DNA from: an uncultured Pelagibacteraceae bacterium
GTDB lineage: Bacteria > Pseudomonadota > Alphaproteobacteria > Pelagibacterales > Pelagibacteraceae
Assembly (NCBI GenBank): GCA_902608845.1
Contig: CACLPR010000004.1
Coordinates: 1 to 58,657 of the forward strand
Direction: 5' to 3'
DNA length: 58,657 nt
The position numbers and the translations under genes are program-made. The notes beneath the pieces are model-generated. The model did not search any database, was not told the DNA's origin, and saw nothing but the letters and a program-made list of their open reading frames with translations. Shown here piece by piece: positions 30,292-41,523 of the stretch (positions are counted from its first letter, which is position 1; the number at the start of each line of letters is the position of its first letter).

Positions 30292-31194
30292 TTAATATTC
30301 TTTTTTAAAGATATGTCTCTTGCTAGTTTTTTTTGCAAGTATTATTTGTTTTTGTCTCATTGCAAATCTTGATTTTTGATCATCTGTTAAGTGATCGTGA
30401 CATTTTGGACAATGAATACCTTCCAAATATTTAGAAGATTTTTTTTCTTTAACAGAAAGAGGTTTTCTGCATCCACTACAAACTGAATAACTGCCCTGCT
30501 TTAAACCATGTTTTATTGAAACTCTATTGTCAAAAACAAAACATTCACCACTCCATTGACTATTTTTTTTATCAATATTATTCAGATAATTAATAATTCC
30601 ACCTTTTAAAACATATACATTTTTAAAACCTTTTTTTTTCAAATAAATATTTGCTTTTTCGCATCTGATACCACCTGTGCAAAACATTGCTATATTTTCA
30701 CTTTTTCTAAATTGATTTAAATATTTAGGAAATTGACGAAAGTTTTCTACATTTGGATTTAAAGATTTTTTAAAAGTTCCCACATCATACTCAAAAGATT
30801 TCCGTGCATCTATCAAAACCGTGTCGTTTTTTTTAATTATTTTATTCCATTCTCTTGGATTAAGGTTGTTCTTGGGGTATTTGTAGTTTCTAACTTTAAA
30901 ACCCATTGGAACAACTTCCTTTTTAATTTTAACTTTTGGTTTATGAAATGGATTAAATTTACTATTAGAATTATTTTCTGAATTATATTTTTTAATAGAT
31001 AATATTTTTTTTAAAAGTTTATTAAATTTTAAAAGGTTATTATTTTTGGCTGAAATTGTTCCATTTACACCCTCTGATGAAATAATTATTGTTCCACTAA
31101 TTCCATAATCTTTTAGATTATTCTCTAACTTTTTTTTTAATTTTTTTAGATTATTAATTTTTTTAAATTTATAAAAACCAAAAATATTAAACAT
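30292..31194 (-). CDS. trhO: tRNA uridine(34) hydroxylase, rhodanese family
   Basis: GISGTIIISSEGVNGTISA, DARKSFEYDVGTF, MFCTGGIRCEKANIYLKKKGFKNVYVLKGGI, C-terminal Cys motifs. Confidence 0.92.
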   Translation of the reverse strand: MFNIFGFYKFKKINNLKKLKKKLENNLKDYGISGTIIISSEGVNGTISAKNNNLLKFNKLLKKILSIKKYNSENNSNSKFNPFHKPKVKIKKEVVPMGFKVRNYKYPKNNLNPREWNKIIKKNDTVLIDARKSFEYDVGTFKKSLNPNVENFRQFPKYLNQFRKSENIAMFCTGGIRCEKANIYLKKKGFKNVYVLKGGIINYLNNIDKKNSQWSGECFVFDNRVSIKHGLKQGSYSVCSGCRKPLSVKEKKSSKYLEGIHCPKCHDHLTDDQKSRFAMRQKQIILAKKTSKRHIFKKEY

Positions 31195-31844
31195 TATAAA
31201 ACTCTACAAACAGTCATTCCATCTCCCAATGGGATAATTATTTGTTCTACCCTTTCATCACTAGAAACATACTCATTTAATTCTCTTATATTTAATGTAA
31301 ATTTATCCATTTTTTCAGCATCTACGACTTCACCATGCCATAAAACATTATCAATGATGATTAAACCACCTTTATTAATCATTTTAATTGATTTTTCATA
31401 ATATTCTTTATAGTTGAGCTTATCTGCATCAATAAAAACCATATCATATTTTTGGTTTTTTAATTCTTCTAAACTATCTAGTGCAGGTTTTACAATCGTT
31501 TGAATTTTTTTATCTTGTTTAGCTTTCTTAAAAAAACTTAGTGCAATCTTGCTTGTCTCTTTGTCTTTATCAAGTGCAGTAAGTTTTCCATCCTCTGGTA
31601 GTGCTAGAGCAATAGAAAGTGCACTTAAACCAGTAAAAGTTCCAATCTCAAGCACATTTTTTATATTAGATATTTTTATTATTAAATGGAGAAAATGACA
31701 TTGAGATATCGCTACTTGCATTCTCTTTTCATTTCCAAGTGTGTTATTATAATCTATGATTTCTTTTTGAACTGGGCTTAGTTTAAAACTAAAATTATTA
31801 ATATATTTTTCAATTTTTTCAGAAATTTCAATGTTCTTACCCAT
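31194..31844 (-). CDS. Class I SAM-dependent O-methyltransferase (CCoAOMT-like)
   Basis: VLEIGTFTGLSALSIALALPEDGKLTALDKD, DMVFIDADKLNYKEYYE, GGLIIIDNVLWHGEV. Confidence 0.9.
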   Translation of the reverse strand: MGKNIEISEKIEKYINNFSFKLSPVQKEIIDYNNTLGNEKRMQVAISQCHFLHLIIKISNIKNVLEIGTFTGLSALSIALALPEDGKLTALDKDKETSKIALSFFKKAKQDKKIQTIVKPALDSLEELKNQKYDMVFIDADKLNYKEYYEKSIKMINKGGLIIIDNVLWHGEVVDAEKMDKFTLNIRELNEYVSSDERVEQIIIPLGDGMTVCRVL

Positions 31845-31882
31845 TTATTTTAACTATATAATGACTATAGGTTTCGTTAAAA

Positions 31883-33358
31883 TTAAAGTTTCCTCTTTAA
31901 TATTTCATTAATTAATTGAGGGTTAGCTTTTCCACCAGAAGCTTTCATTGCTTGCCCAACAAAAAAACCGAATAGCTTTTCTTTTCCTTGTTTATATTCA
32001 ATGGCCTTTTCTCTGTTATCATTGATTATTTTATCAATTAATGCCTCTAGTGCTTTTGGATCACTTTGTTGCTTTAACCCTTTTTCCTCAACAATTATTT
32101 GAGGGTCTATGTCACCATCCATCATTAATTCAAATATTGTCTTAGCAATTTTGCCTGAAATAGTTCCGTTTTTAATTAAATTAATCAATTTTGCTAAATT
32201 TTTTGCACTTATTGGACTATGGGCAATTTCAATATTTTTATTATTTAAAACAGCAAATAATTCTCCTGTAATCCAATTTACAGCTAATTTCATATCACGA
32301 TTTTTTCCCATTTTAGCAACAACTTCTTCAAAATATTTAGCTGTATCAATATCAGAGACTAATATAGTTGCTTCATAAGGAGAAATTTTAAACTCATCAA
32401 TAAACCTTTTCTTTTTGTCATCTGGTAATTCAGGGATTTCAGATTTTAATTGATCAATAAATTCATCTGTAATTTCTAGTGGAAGTAAATCTGGATCTGG
32501 AAAGTATCTATAATCATGAGCATCTTCTTTTGACCTCATTGACCTTGTTTCATTTTTTTTTGTATCAAAAAGTCTTGTTTCTTGATCTATTTCTTCACCT
32601 TCTTCTATTAAATCAACTTGTCTATTTGCTTCATAAATAATTGCCATTTGCATGAACTTTATAGAATTGACATTTTTTATTTCACATCTTGTTCCTAAAT
32701 CTGTTGAGCCTTTTATTCTTACCGACACATTAACATCAGCTCTCAATGACCCCTCTTGCATATTCCCATCGCAAGTACCTAAATATCTCATAATTGATCT
32801 TAGTTTTTTTATATAAGCATTCACTTCATCTGGTGATCTTAGATCAGGTTTGCTAACAATTTCCATTAGAGCTACACCCGATCTATTAAGATCAACTAAT
32901 GTATTACTCGGATCAACATCATGAATACTTTTTCCTGCATCTTGCTCTAAATGTAATCTTTCTATTCCAACTTGTTTTTGACCTTCAGGCATATCCAAAA
33001 TAACATTACCCTCACCCACAATTGGGTATTTATATTGTGAAATTTGATACCCCTGAGGTAAATCAGCATAAAAATAATTCTTTCTATCGAAAACAGACTT
33101 ATTATTGATCTTAGCTTTTAAACCAATACCAGTTTTTATAGCTTGTTTAATACAATATTCATTAATTACTGGAAGCATTCCTGGAAATGCTGCATCAACT
33201 AAACTTACTTGAGTGTTAGGTTCAGCACCAAATTTTGTAGAAGAAGATGAAAAAAGTTTTGAATTTGATGTTACTTGAGCATGAACTTCAAGTCCTATAA
33301 CAACTTCATAAATATTATCATTTCTTTCTATTAAATATTCCGAATTATTTTTAGACAT
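31883..33358 (-). CDS. gatB: Aspartyl/glutamyl-tRNA amidotransferase subunit B
   Basis: [54 protein letters not shown]. Start ATG 33358 overlaps the gatA stop (TAATG). Confidence 0.97.
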   Translation of the reverse strand: MSKNNSEYLIERNDNIYEVVIGLEVHAQVTSNSKLFSSSSTKFGAEPNTQVSLVDAAFPGMLPVINEYCIKQAIKTGIGLKAKINNKSVFDRKNYFYADLPQGYQISQYKYPIVGEGNVILDMPEGQKQVGIERLHLEQDAGKSIHDVDPSNTLVDLNRSGVALMEIVSKPDLRSPDEVNAYIKKLRSIMRYLGTCDGNMQEGSLRADVNVSVRIKGSTDLGTRCEIKNVNSIKFMQMAIIYEANRQVDLIEEGEEIDQETRLFDTKKNETRSMRSKEDAHDYRYFPDPDLLPLEITDEFIDQLKSEIPELPDDKKKRFIDEFKISPYEATILVSDIDTAKYFEEVVAKMGKNRDMKLAVNWITGELFAVLNNKNIEIAHSPISAKNLAKLINLIKNGTISGKIAKTIFELMMDGDIDPQIIVEEKGLKQQSDPKALEALIDKIINDNREKAIEYKQGKEKLFGFFVGQAMKASGGKANPQLINEILKRKL

Positions 33359-34815
33359 TATTCCATCCACCAATCACTTATATTATTTTTATAATTGATT
33401 TTTTCCTCCATTGAATAAGCAATATTTAAAACTGTTTGTTCATCAAAAGGTTTACCTATTATTTGTAAACCTAATGGATAATTATTTTTATCCCTACCTG
33501 CTGGTATTGAAATTCCAGGTAAACCTGCAAGGTTTACTGGAACAGTAAATATATCATTTAAATACATTGAAACTGGATCATTAGATTTTTCTCCTATTTT
33601 AAATGCTGAACTAGGCGTTGAAGGAGTTAAAATAGCATCAACTTTATTATAAGCTTCATCAAAATCTTTTTTAATTAACTGCCTTACTTTTTGGGCTTTG
33701 AGATAGTAAGCATCATAATATCCAGAAGACAAAACATAGGTGCCTATCATTATCCTTCTCTTTACTTCTTCACCAAAACCTTCTGATCTAGTTTTTTCAT
33801 ACATATCAATTAAACTTTCCCCAGAAGATCTTAAACCATATTTAACACCATCATATCTTGCTAAATTAGATGATGCTTCAGCTGGCGCTACAATATAATA
33901 AGTAGGCAAAGCATAACTTGTGTGAGGTAAAGAAATATCAATTATTTCAGCACCACAATCTTTTGCATATTCAATCCCCTTTTTCCAAAGATTCTCAATT
34001 TCGTCTGGCATCCCATCAACTCTGTATTCTTTTGGGATTCCAATTTTTATACCTTTGATATTTCTAGTTAGTTCTGATGAATAATTATTTCTTTTAAAAT
34101 CTATTGAAGTTGAGTCTTTCTTATCAAATGAGGAGATCACCTCTAAAAGAATAGAGCTATCTTTAACGTTTTTGCTCATCGGACCTGCTTGATCAAGAGA
34201 TGATGCAAAGGCAACAATTCCATATCTTGAACAGCTTCCATAAGTGGGTTTTAGACCAACAGTTCCAGTAAAGGAAGCTGGCTGCCTAATAGATCCACCA
34301 GTGTCAGTTCCTATTGTTACAGGTGTTAAATTAGCTGCTAAAGCCGATGAAGAACCACCTGATGATCCACCTGGAACTAAATCTTTTGCAATTGGGTTTT
34401 GAACATTGCCAAAAAAACTTGTTTCATTAGATGACCCCATTGCAAATTCATCACAATTAAGTTTGCCGAGCAAAATACCACCTTCATTCCATATATTTTG
34501 TGTTATAGTAGATTCATAGCTGGGAACAAAATTATTTAAGATATTGCTTCCAGCTGTTGTTCTTACTTCATTTGTGCAAAATAGATCTTTTACAGCAATT
34601 GGAATACCTGGAAGTTTTAAATCATAATTTGGTTTGTTATCAAACTCTTTTGAAAGTTTAAGACAATTTTCAAAATTTTCAGTTACATATGCATTTAGTT
34701 TTTTTGACTTTTCAGATCTATCAACAAAAGATTTTGTGGCTTCATTTGAAGATATTTTCTTTTCTTTTATATTTTTAATTAATTCAAAAAGGCTTAAAGA
34801 TGTTATATCTGTCAT
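33358..34815 (-). CDS. gatA: Aspartyl/glutamyl-tRNA amidotransferase subunit A
   Basis: [46 protein letters not shown] amidase signature. Confidence 0.97.
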   Translation of the reverse strand: MTDITSLSLFELIKNIKEKKISSNEATKSFVDRSEKSKKLNAYVTENFENCLKLSKEFDNKPNYDLKLPGIPIAVKDLFCTNEVRTTAGSNILNNFVPSYESTITQNIWNEGGILLGKLNCDEFAMGSSNETSFFGNVQNPIAKDLVPGGSSGGSSSALAANLTPVTIGTDTGGSIRQPASFTGTVGLKPTYGSCSRYGIVAFASSLDQAGPMSKNVKDSSILLEVISSFDKKDSTSIDFKRNNYSSELTRNIKGIKIGIPKEYRVDGMPDEIENLWKKGIEYAKDCGAEIIDISLPHTSYALPTYYIVAPAEASSNLARYDGVKYGLRSSGESLIDMYEKTRSEGFGEEVKRRIMIGTYVLSSGYYDAYYLKAQKVRQLIKKDFDEAYNKVDAILTPSTPSSAFKIGEKSNDPVSMYLNDIFTVPVNLAGLPGISIPAGRDKNNYPLGLQIIGKPFDEQTVLNIAYSMEEKINYKNNISDWWME

Positions 34816-35102
34816 TATTCAACTACTTTCGGAACAACAAAAAAATCATCATTTTTTTCAGGAGAATTTCTAAGAATCTTTTCTCTTATATTGTCGCTAG
34901 TTATTTTATCTTCTCTGAATCTCAAAGTTGTTTCAGCTATAGAGGTTAATGGTTCAACATTCTCAGTTTTTAGCTCGTTTAATTTTTCAATAAATTCAAA
35001 TATAGAATTCATATCATCTGCCAATTTTTCAGCTTTTTTCTCTTCAAGTGAGATCCTTGCTAATTTTGATATGTGTTTTACAGTTTTAAGATCTATCGTC
35101 AT
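34815..35102 (-). CDS. gatC: Aspartyl/glutamyl-tRNA amidotransferase subunit C
   Basis: MTIDLKTVKHISKLARISLEEKKAEKLADDMNSIFEFIEKLNEL; internal start at 35102 preferred over 35132. Confidence 0.93.
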   Translation of the reverse strand: MTIDLKTVKHISKLARISLEEKKAEKLADDMNSIFEFIEKLNELKTENVEPLTSIAETTLRFREDKITSDNIREKILRNSPEKNDDFFVVPKVVE

Positions 35103-35152
35103 ATGGTAAAAAATAATGTCGCAAACTACCACTTAAGTTAAAAATATACAAT

Positions 35153-35608
35153 ATGATCACAATTAATGAATTCAAAAACAAATTATCAAGTGGTTCAAGA
35201 TTATTGGGCATAGATTTAGGCACAAAAAGGATTGGGATTGCTATAAGTGATTATAATCAAAAAGTTGCTACTCCCCTTCAAACATTAGATAAATCAAAAC
35301 AAGGTAAATTAATTGATGCACTAGAAAGTATTATTGCAGAATATGACATCAAAGGAATTATTATAGGCAATCCAATAAATATGGATGGTACTTACGGAAA
35401 ATCTTCACAATCAGCAAAAGATATAGCAATCAATATTTCGAATAAAATTGATATTCCTGTGTCTTTGTGGGATGAAAGATTATCTACTGTTGGTGCTTTC
35501 AATTTATCAAGTGAATTAGATATAAATGTCAGTAAAAGAGAGAAAGATATTGATAAGTTTGCGGCAGCTTTTATTTTACAAGGTGCTTTAGACTTTATTC
35601 AAAATTAA
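35153..35608 (+). CDS. ruvX: Putative Holliday junction resolvase / pre-16S rRNA nuclease
   Basis: LLGIDLGTKRIGIAISD, GIIIGNPINMDGTYG, LWDERLSTVGA. Confidence 0.94.
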   Translation: MITINEFKNKLSSGSRLLGIDLGTKRIGIAISDYNQKVATPLQTLDKSKQGKLIDALESIIAEYDIKGIIIGNPINMDGTYGKSSQSAKDIAINISNKIDIPVSLWDERLSTVGAFNLSSELDINVSKREKDIDKFAAAFILQGALDFIQN

Positions 35609-35650
35609 TGGTTGCATAGTTAATACTATATAGTTATAGAGTTAATTTTA

Positions 35651-36592
35651 ATGGCAACTAAATCCAAAAAAGCTATTAAAATATCTCAAAAACATTTATT
35701 AGGTATCCAGGACTTATCTGTTAGTGATGTTACAACTATCCTGAATGAAGCCTCTAAATTCATAGAATTAAATAAAAGCAAAAATAAAAAAATTGATATT
35801 TTAAAAGGGAAAACTCAAATAAACTTATTTTTTGAACCATCAACAAGGACACAGAGCTCGTTCGAATTAGCAGGAAAAAGATTAGGTGCAGATGTAATGT
35901 CAATGAATATTACCAATTCTGCTATCAAAAAAGGTGAAACGTTAATTGATACAGCAATGACCCTAAATGCAATGCACCCGGATATTATTGTAATAAGACA
36001 TCAAGATTCAGGTGCTTGTAACCTTCTGTCTCAAAAAGTCAATTGTGCAGTACTAAATGCAGGTGATGGTAGACGAGAACATCCAACACAAGCATTATTA
36101 GATGCTTTAACAATTAAAAATAGAAGAAAAAAAATTGAAGGTCTTAAAATTGCAATATGCGGAGATATACTACATTCAAGAGTAGCAAGATCAAATATTT
36201 ATCTTTTAAACATGTTGGGTGCAGAAGTGAATATCGTGGCCCCTACAAATTTAATGCCAAAAGAAATTGAAAAATTTGGTGTAAATATTTTTTCTGATAT
36301 GAAAAAAGGAGTTAAAGATTGCGACATAGTAATGATGTTAAGATTGCAGAATGAAAGAATGACAAGCTCGTTTCTATCATCCAACAGAGAATACTATGAA
36401 TATTATGGCTTAACACCTGATAAAATTCAATATGCTAAAGAGGATGCTTTAATAATGCATCCAGGACCAATGAATAGAGGAATTGAAATTGATACAAACT
36501 TAGCAGACGATATAAACAAAAGTGTAATAAAAGAACAAGTTGAATTAGGCGTAGCAATAAGGATGGCCTGCTTAAAGATTTTTTGTGAATAA
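35651..36592 (+). CDS. pyrB: Aspartate carbamoyltransferase catalytic subunit
   Basis: [56 protein letters not shown]. Confidence 0.97.
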   Translation: MATKSKKAIKISQKHLLGIQDLSVSDVTTILNEASKFIELNKSKNKKIDILKGKTQINLFFEPSTRTQSSFELAGKRLGADVMSMNITNSAIKKGETLIDTAMTLNAMHPDIIVIRHQDSGACNLLSQKVNCAVLNAGDGRREHPTQALLDALTIKNRRKKIEGLKIAICGDILHSRVARSNIYLLNMLGAEVNIVAPTNLMPKEIEKFGVNIFSDMKKGVKDCDIVMMLRLQNERMTSSFLSSNREYYEYYGLTPDKIQYAKEDALIMHPGPMNRGIEIDTNLADDINKSVIKEQVELGVAIRMACLKIFCE

Positions 36593-37882
36593 ATGAAAAA
36601 AAAATACTTTATAAATGCAAATATAATTGACCCTCATAATTCCTTGAATGAAATTGGAGGAATAATAGTTGGAGAAAATGGAAAAATTGAAGCTATCGGA
36701 AAAAAAGTAAATACCAATAACATTCCATCTAGAGAAAAAGTAATAGATTTAAATGGAAAATACATATTTCCAGGCATTGTAGATATGCGAGTTTTTGTTG
36801 GAGAACCAGGATATGAATATAAGGAGAATTTTAGAACCCTTAGTGAAGCTGCTTTATCAGGTGGTGTAACATCAGTTGTTACAATGCCTAATACTAACCC
36901 AGTAATTGATAATGTCTCAATAGTTGATTTTCTTAAAAGAAGAGGAAGAGATAAATCAAAAATTAATATTTATCCAACAGCTGCATTAACAGTAAAAGCT
37001 GAGGGAGAAAATATGACTGAATTTGGCTTATTACAAAGTAAGGGAATAATTGGTTTCACGGATGGAGTAAAAACAATTCAAAATCCTAGAATTATGAATA
37101 GGATTATGAATTCAGCATCAGATTTAAAATCCTTAATTATACAACATGCAGAAGATGCAGAATTATCAAAAGATGGAATGATTAATGATGGCATCATAGC
37201 AACAAAACTTGGTCTCCAAGGAATTCCAATAAGTGCTGAATTGTTAATTATAGAAAGAGACTTAACATTGTTAGAATATAATAGTTGTAGGTATCATATT
37301 TCTCAGATCTCATCTGCAAACTCAGTAGATATAATCAGAGAAAGAAAAAATAAAGTAAACTTCAGTTGTGGTGTTTCGATAAACAATTTATCATTAAATG
37401 AAAATGACATTGGTGATTTCAAAACTTTTTTAAAATTATCGCCTCCTTTAAGAACAGAAACTGATAGAAACGCTTTAGTTCAAGGATTAAATGATGAAAC
37501 AATTGATGTTATTGTTTCAGATCATAAACCAGAAGATGAGGAAAATAAAAGATTAACTTTTGCTCAAGCAGAAACTGGTGCATCTGGAATTGAAACTTTA
37601 TTACCATTGAGCTTAGAATTATATCACAATGGATCTGTAGAGTTGGAAACTATAATAAAAGCTTTAACATCAAAACCAGCAGAAATACTTAAAATAAATA
37701 AAGGTAACTTATCGACAGGAAATGATGCAGATTTTTGTATTGTAGATATAAATAAACCTTGGGTAGTTAGAAAAGAGAAATTGATATCAAAATCCAAAAA
37801 TACCCCTATTGAAGACAAAAAACTTCAAGGTAAAGTAATAAGTACCTTTGTTAATGGTGAAGAATTATTTAAATCTGAATAA
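36593..37882 (+). CDS. pyrC: Dihydroorotase
   Basis: YIFPGIVDMRVFVGEPGYEYKENFRTLSEAALSGGVTSVVTMPNTNPVID, ISDHKPEDEENKRLTFAQAETGASGIETLLPLSL-like. DMRVFVGEPG resembles PyrC family forms with an altered HxH metal motif. Confidence 0.9.
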   Translation: MKKKYFINANIIDPHNSLNEIGGIIVGENGKIEAIGKKVNTNNIPSREKVIDLNGKYIFPGIVDMRVFVGEPGYEYKENFRTLSEAALSGGVTSVVTMPNTNPVIDNVSIVDFLKRRGRDKSKINIYPTAALTVKAEGENMTEFGLLQSKGIIGFTDGVKTIQNPRIMNRIMNSASDLKSLIIQHAEDAELSKDGMINDGIIATKLGLQGIPISAELLIIERDLTLLEYNSCRYHISQISSANSVDIIRERKNKVNFSCGVSINNLSLNENDIGDFKTFLKLSPPLRTETDRNALVQGLNDETIDVIVSDHKPEDEENKRLTFAQAETGASGIETLLPLSLELYHNGSVELETIIKALTSKPAEILKINKGNLSTGNDADFCIVDINKPWVVRKEKLISKSKNTPIEDKKLQGKVISTFVNGEELFKSE

Positions 37883-38457
37883 TGGATTATATAATAACAG
37901 CTTTGGTATCTTATCTATTTGGCTCTATTCCTTTTGGATATCTATTCACAAAAATTTTGCTAAAAAAAGATATTAGAAATGTAGGATCAGGTAATATTGG
38001 CGCCACAAATGTTTTAAGAACTGGCAATAAATCATTGGGTTATTTAACACTTGTTTTGGATATAGCAAAAGCTGTTGTGCCTGTTATCTTTATAAAGCTC
38101 AATTATCCTAATCTAGTTTATATATCAGCTCTTTGTGCATTTTTAGGACATTTATTCCCTATTTGGCTAAAATTTAAAGGCGGCAAAGGTGTTGCAACTC
38201 TTGTTGGGATTTTGATTTCAATAAATATTTTTTATGCATTAGTTTTTGGTGCAGTTTGGATTTTAACTTTTTTGATATCAAAATATTCGTCTCTATCCTC
38301 ATTGTTTGCTTCAATTTCAATACCAATCTACCTGCTAATCATTGATCAAGGTAATATAATTTTTTTCATTATTATTTTTGTTTTAATTTTTTATACACAT
38401 CGAGAAAATATAAAAAGATTAATAAACAAAGAAGAAAGCAAGAGTAAAATTTATTAA
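37882..38457 (+). CDS. plsY: Glycerol-3-phosphate acyltransferase
   Basis: YLFGSIPFGYLFTKILLKKDIRNVGSGNIGATNVLRTG, GHLFPIWLKFKGGKGVAT. Confidence 0.95.
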   Translation: MDYIITALVSYLFGSIPFGYLFTKILLKKDIRNVGSGNIGATNVLRTGNKSLGYLTLVLDIAKAVVPVIFIKLNYPNLVYISALCAFLGHLFPIWLKFKGGKGVATLVGILISINIFYALVFGAVWILTFLISKYSSLSSLFASISIPIYLLIIDQGNIIFFIIIFVLIFYTHRENIKRLINKEESKSKIY

Positions 38458-38494
38458 TTTGACAGATTAATAGTTATAAGTAGTTTGACTAATT

Positions 38495-41056
38495 ATGAAT
38501 CTTGTAATTGTTGAAAGTCCTGCAAAAGCCAAAACTATAAATAAATATCTAGGTACAAATTACACGGTGTTAGCAAGTTATGGTCATATTAGAGACCTAC
38601 CATCAAAAAATGGTTCTGTTGATCCAGAAAATTCTTTTAAAATGATTTGGGAAGTAGATAGTTTCTCAAAAAAATATTTAAAAGAAATTACTGATACAGC
38701 CAAAAACTCAGAAAAGATTATTTTAGCTACTGACCCAGATCGTGAAGGTGAAGCAATCGCTTGGCATGTCAAAGAGTTTTTAAATGAAAAAAAACTTCTT
38801 AAAGATAAAAAAATAGAACGTGTAGTTTTTAATGAAATAACAAAAAAAGCTGTAACAAACGGAATAGACAATCCAAGAAATATAGAAAATGAACTTGTAG
38901 ATGCGTACATGGCAAGAAGAGCGCTAGACTATTTAGTTGGTTTTAATATATCACCAATTCTGTGGACAAAATTACCAGGATCTAAATCAGCAGGAAGAGT
39001 GCAATCAGTAGCTCTTAGATTGTTGACTGAAAGAGAACATGAAATAGAAATTTTTAAACCAGAAGAATTTTGGACACTTAATTTAAATTTCTTAACAAAG
39101 GAAAATTTAAATATAAAAACATCTATTACTCAATTAAATGGTAAAAAGATTGAAAAATTCTCATTTAAAAATAAAGTTGATATTAATAACGCTTTAGACT
39201 TAATCAAAAATAAAAAATATAATATTACAGATATAACCTCTAAAATTTACACAAGAAACCCGTCAGGTCCTTTTACTACTTCTACTTTACAACAAACATC
39301 ATCTAGTAAACTAGGTTTTGGAGCATCTAGGACAATGCAAATCGCTCAAAGATTATATCAAGGTATTGATATTGATGGAGAAACTGTTGGATTAATTACT
39401 TATATGCGTACAGATGGAACAAATATTTCTAAGGAAGCTGTAACTACTTTTAGAGATTTCATTACTCAGAATTATGGTGAAAATTATTTACCACCCTCAC
39501 CTTTAAATTATTCAGGTAAAAAAGCAAAAAATGCACAAGAAGCACATGAAGCTATTAGACCAACAGAAATCACACGTGTCCCTGAAGAAATGAAAAAATA
39601 TTTAAGTACAGATCAATACAAACTTTACAATTTAATATGGTCAAGATCATTATCCTCACAAATGGAGTCAGCAAAGTTTGATAGAAAAACTATAACAATT
39701 GTATCAGAGGATAATAAAAATATATGTAAAACAAGCGGCTCAACTTTAAAATTTGATGGTTTTTTAAAGGTTTCAAGATTAGATGAAAATAAAGATGAAG
39801 AACATATATTGCCAAATGTTGATAAAGGTAATGTAGAGTTTAAAGACCATGCAGATGAACAACATTTCACGCAACCACCGCCAAGGTATTCAGAAGCAAG
39901 TCTTGTTAAAAAATTGGAAGAATTAGGAATTGGAAGACCTTCAACATACGCTAGTATAATATCAGTTATCTCAAACAGAGGCTATGCAGATATAGAAAAT
40001 AAAAGATTTTTTCCAACAGATAGAGGTAAATTACTCTCCGCTTTTCTTGAAAAATTATTTTCAAAATATGTTGATTATGATTTTACTGCAAAATTAGAAG
40101 ATCAATTAGATGATATAACAACTGGTAAAGAAAATTGGATTAAAGTCTTAGAAGAATTTTGGAAAGATTTTAATTTAAATGTAACAGATGTTAAAGAAAA
40201 ACGAACAAGAGAAGTCTTGGATATGCTTAACGAAAGCTTGGGCTCATTAATTTTTGAAGTCGATAAAGATGGAAACATAAATAGAAAATGTAAACTTTGT
40301 GATAGTGGCCAATTAAGTTTAAAAAATAGTTTTAGAGGAGGTGCTTTTATAGGTTGCTCAAATTATCCAGACTGTAAATTTACAAGACCTCTTTCAAAAT
40401 CTAAAGCAGCACAGCAACTGACTTTAGCAGAACCAAAATTAATTGGTCAAAATGATTTAGGTAAAGACATATATTTAAAAAATGGAAGATTTGGTCCCTA
40501 TCTTCAATATGAAAAAGAATTTGATGATGTTGTAGAAACTAAAAAGAAAAAGAAAAAATTAAAAAAAGAAGATAATAATATGAAAAATGTATCTATACCG
40601 AAAGGAATTGATATCAAGAGTATAGATATAGAAAGAGCTAAGTATTTATGCTCACTTCCAATTAGTTTAGGCAAGAACCCTGACAATGATAAAGATATTA
40701 CAGTAAATGTTGGTCGATTTGGACCATATCTAAAGTGTGAAAATAAATCGGCACGTTTAGAAAATGTTGAAGAAATATTTAGTATTGGCCTTAATAGAGC
40801 TGTAACTCTGATTGCTGAGGCAAAACCTGGAAGAATTTCATCATCTTTGATTAAAGATCTTGGTGAACACCCCGAAGACAAAAAACCAGTAAGGGTCATG
40901 AAAGGTCAATATGGGCCTTATATAAAATATAAATCACTAAACGCCACTATACCTGAAGAAAAAGACCCAATTGAATTAACAATGGAGGAAGCTCTTATTT
41001 TAATTGAGAAGAGAAAAGAGTACGATAAGAATAAAAAGAAAAAGAAAGGTAAATAA
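38495..41056 (+). CDS. topA: DNA topoisomerase I
   Basis: LVIVESPAKAKTINKYLGTNY, ATDPDREGEAIAWHV, GLITYMRTDGTNIS, zinc ribbon CKLCDSGQLSLKNSFRGGAFIGCSNYPDC. Confidence 0.97.
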   Translation: MNLVIVESPAKAKTINKYLGTNYTVLASYGHIRDLPSKNGSVDPENSFKMIWEVDSFSKKYLKEITDTAKNSEKIILATDPDREGEAIAWHVKEFLNEKKLLKDKKIERVVFNEITKKAVTNGIDNPRNIENELVDAYMARRALDYLVGFNISPILWTKLPGSKSAGRVQSVALRLLTEREHEIEIFKPEEFWTLNLNFLTKENLNIKTSITQLNGKKIEKFSFKNKVDINNALDLIKNKKYNITDITSKIYTRNPSGPFTTSTLQQTSSSKLGFGASRTMQIAQRLYQGIDIDGETVGLITYMRTDGTNISKEAVTTFRDFITQNYGENYLPPSPLNYSGKKAKNAQEAHEAIRPTEITRVPEEMKKYLSTDQYKLYNLIWSRSLSSQMESAKFDRKTITIVSEDNKNICKTSGSTLKFDGFLKVSRLDENKDEEHILPNVDKGNVEFKDHADEQHFTQPPPRYSEASLVKKLEELGIGRPSTYASIISVISNRGYADIENKRFFPTDRGKLLSAFLEKLFSKYVDYDFTAKLEDQLDDITTGKENWIKVLEEFWKDFNLNVTDVKEKRTREVLDMLNESLGSLIFEVDKDGNINRKCKLCDSGQLSLKNSFRGGAFIGCSNYPDCKFTRPLSKSKAAQQLTLAEPKLIGQNDLGKDIYLKNGRFGPYLQYEKEFDDVVETKKKKKKLKKEDNNMKNVSIPKGIDIKSIDIERAKYLCSLPISLGKNPDNDKDITVNVGRFGPYLKCENKSARLENVEEIFSIGLNRAVTLIAEAKPGRISSSLIKDLGEHPEDKKPVRVMKGQYGPYIKYKSLNATIPEEKDPIELTMEEALILIEKRKEYDKNKKKKKGK

Positions 41057-41061
41057 GTAAA

Positions 41062-41523
41062 ATGTCTATTGATGCAAAATTAAAAGAAATGGGTTTAGTT
41101 CTACCAAAAGCAACTGATCCAGTTGGTTCATATGTTGCTTCAAAAATTTCTGGAAATTTGCTTTATATTTCTGGACAAATATCGATCAATGCTGAAGGTC
41201 AATTGATTAAAGGAAAAGTTGGAAAAGACTTAAATACAGAGCAAGCTTACATGGCAGCAGAAAGATGTGCATTAAATATAATTGCTCAGGCTAAAAAAGC
41301 ATGTTCAGACGATTTATCTAAAATTAAATCTTGCATTAAATTAACAGGCTTTGTTAATTCAACAGATGATTTTATTGAGCAACCAAAAGTGATTAACGGA
41401 GCATCTGATTTGATTAAAAAAGTTTTTGGTGACAAAGGCAGTCATACAAGAGCTGCTGTAAGCACTAATAGTTTGCCACTTGGTGTTGCAGTTGAGGTTG
41501 ATGCTATATTTGAAATTAATTAA
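41062..41523 (+). CDS. RidA/YjgF-family enamine/imine deaminase
   Basis: LLYISGQISINAEGQLIKGKVG, GSHTRAAVSTNSLPLGVAVEVDAIFEI. Confidence 0.92.
   Translation: MSIDAKLKEMGLVLPKATDPVGSYVASKISGNLLYISGQISINAEGQLIKGKVGKDLNTEQAYMAAERCALNIIAQAKKACSDDLSKIKSCIKLTGFVNSTDDFIEQPKVINGASDLIKKVFGDKGSHTRAAVSTNSLPLGVAVEVDAIFEIN

Noticed and set aside
13190-35155. Shared GTCGCA...ACAATATGAT strings upstream of hemB (about 13190-13215) and ruvX (about 35117-35157)
   Set aside because: Short, differently spaced, and expected by chance given the AT-rich background; only two instances seen.
38459-38482. TTGACA upstream of topA as a -35 box
   Set aside because: No plausible -10 hexamer at 16-18 nt; TATAAG occurs only about 10 nt downstream.
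40504-40899. 131-aa minus-strand ORF (also 38584-38910 and 39625-39870)
   Set aside because: Antisense within topA; no domain signal.
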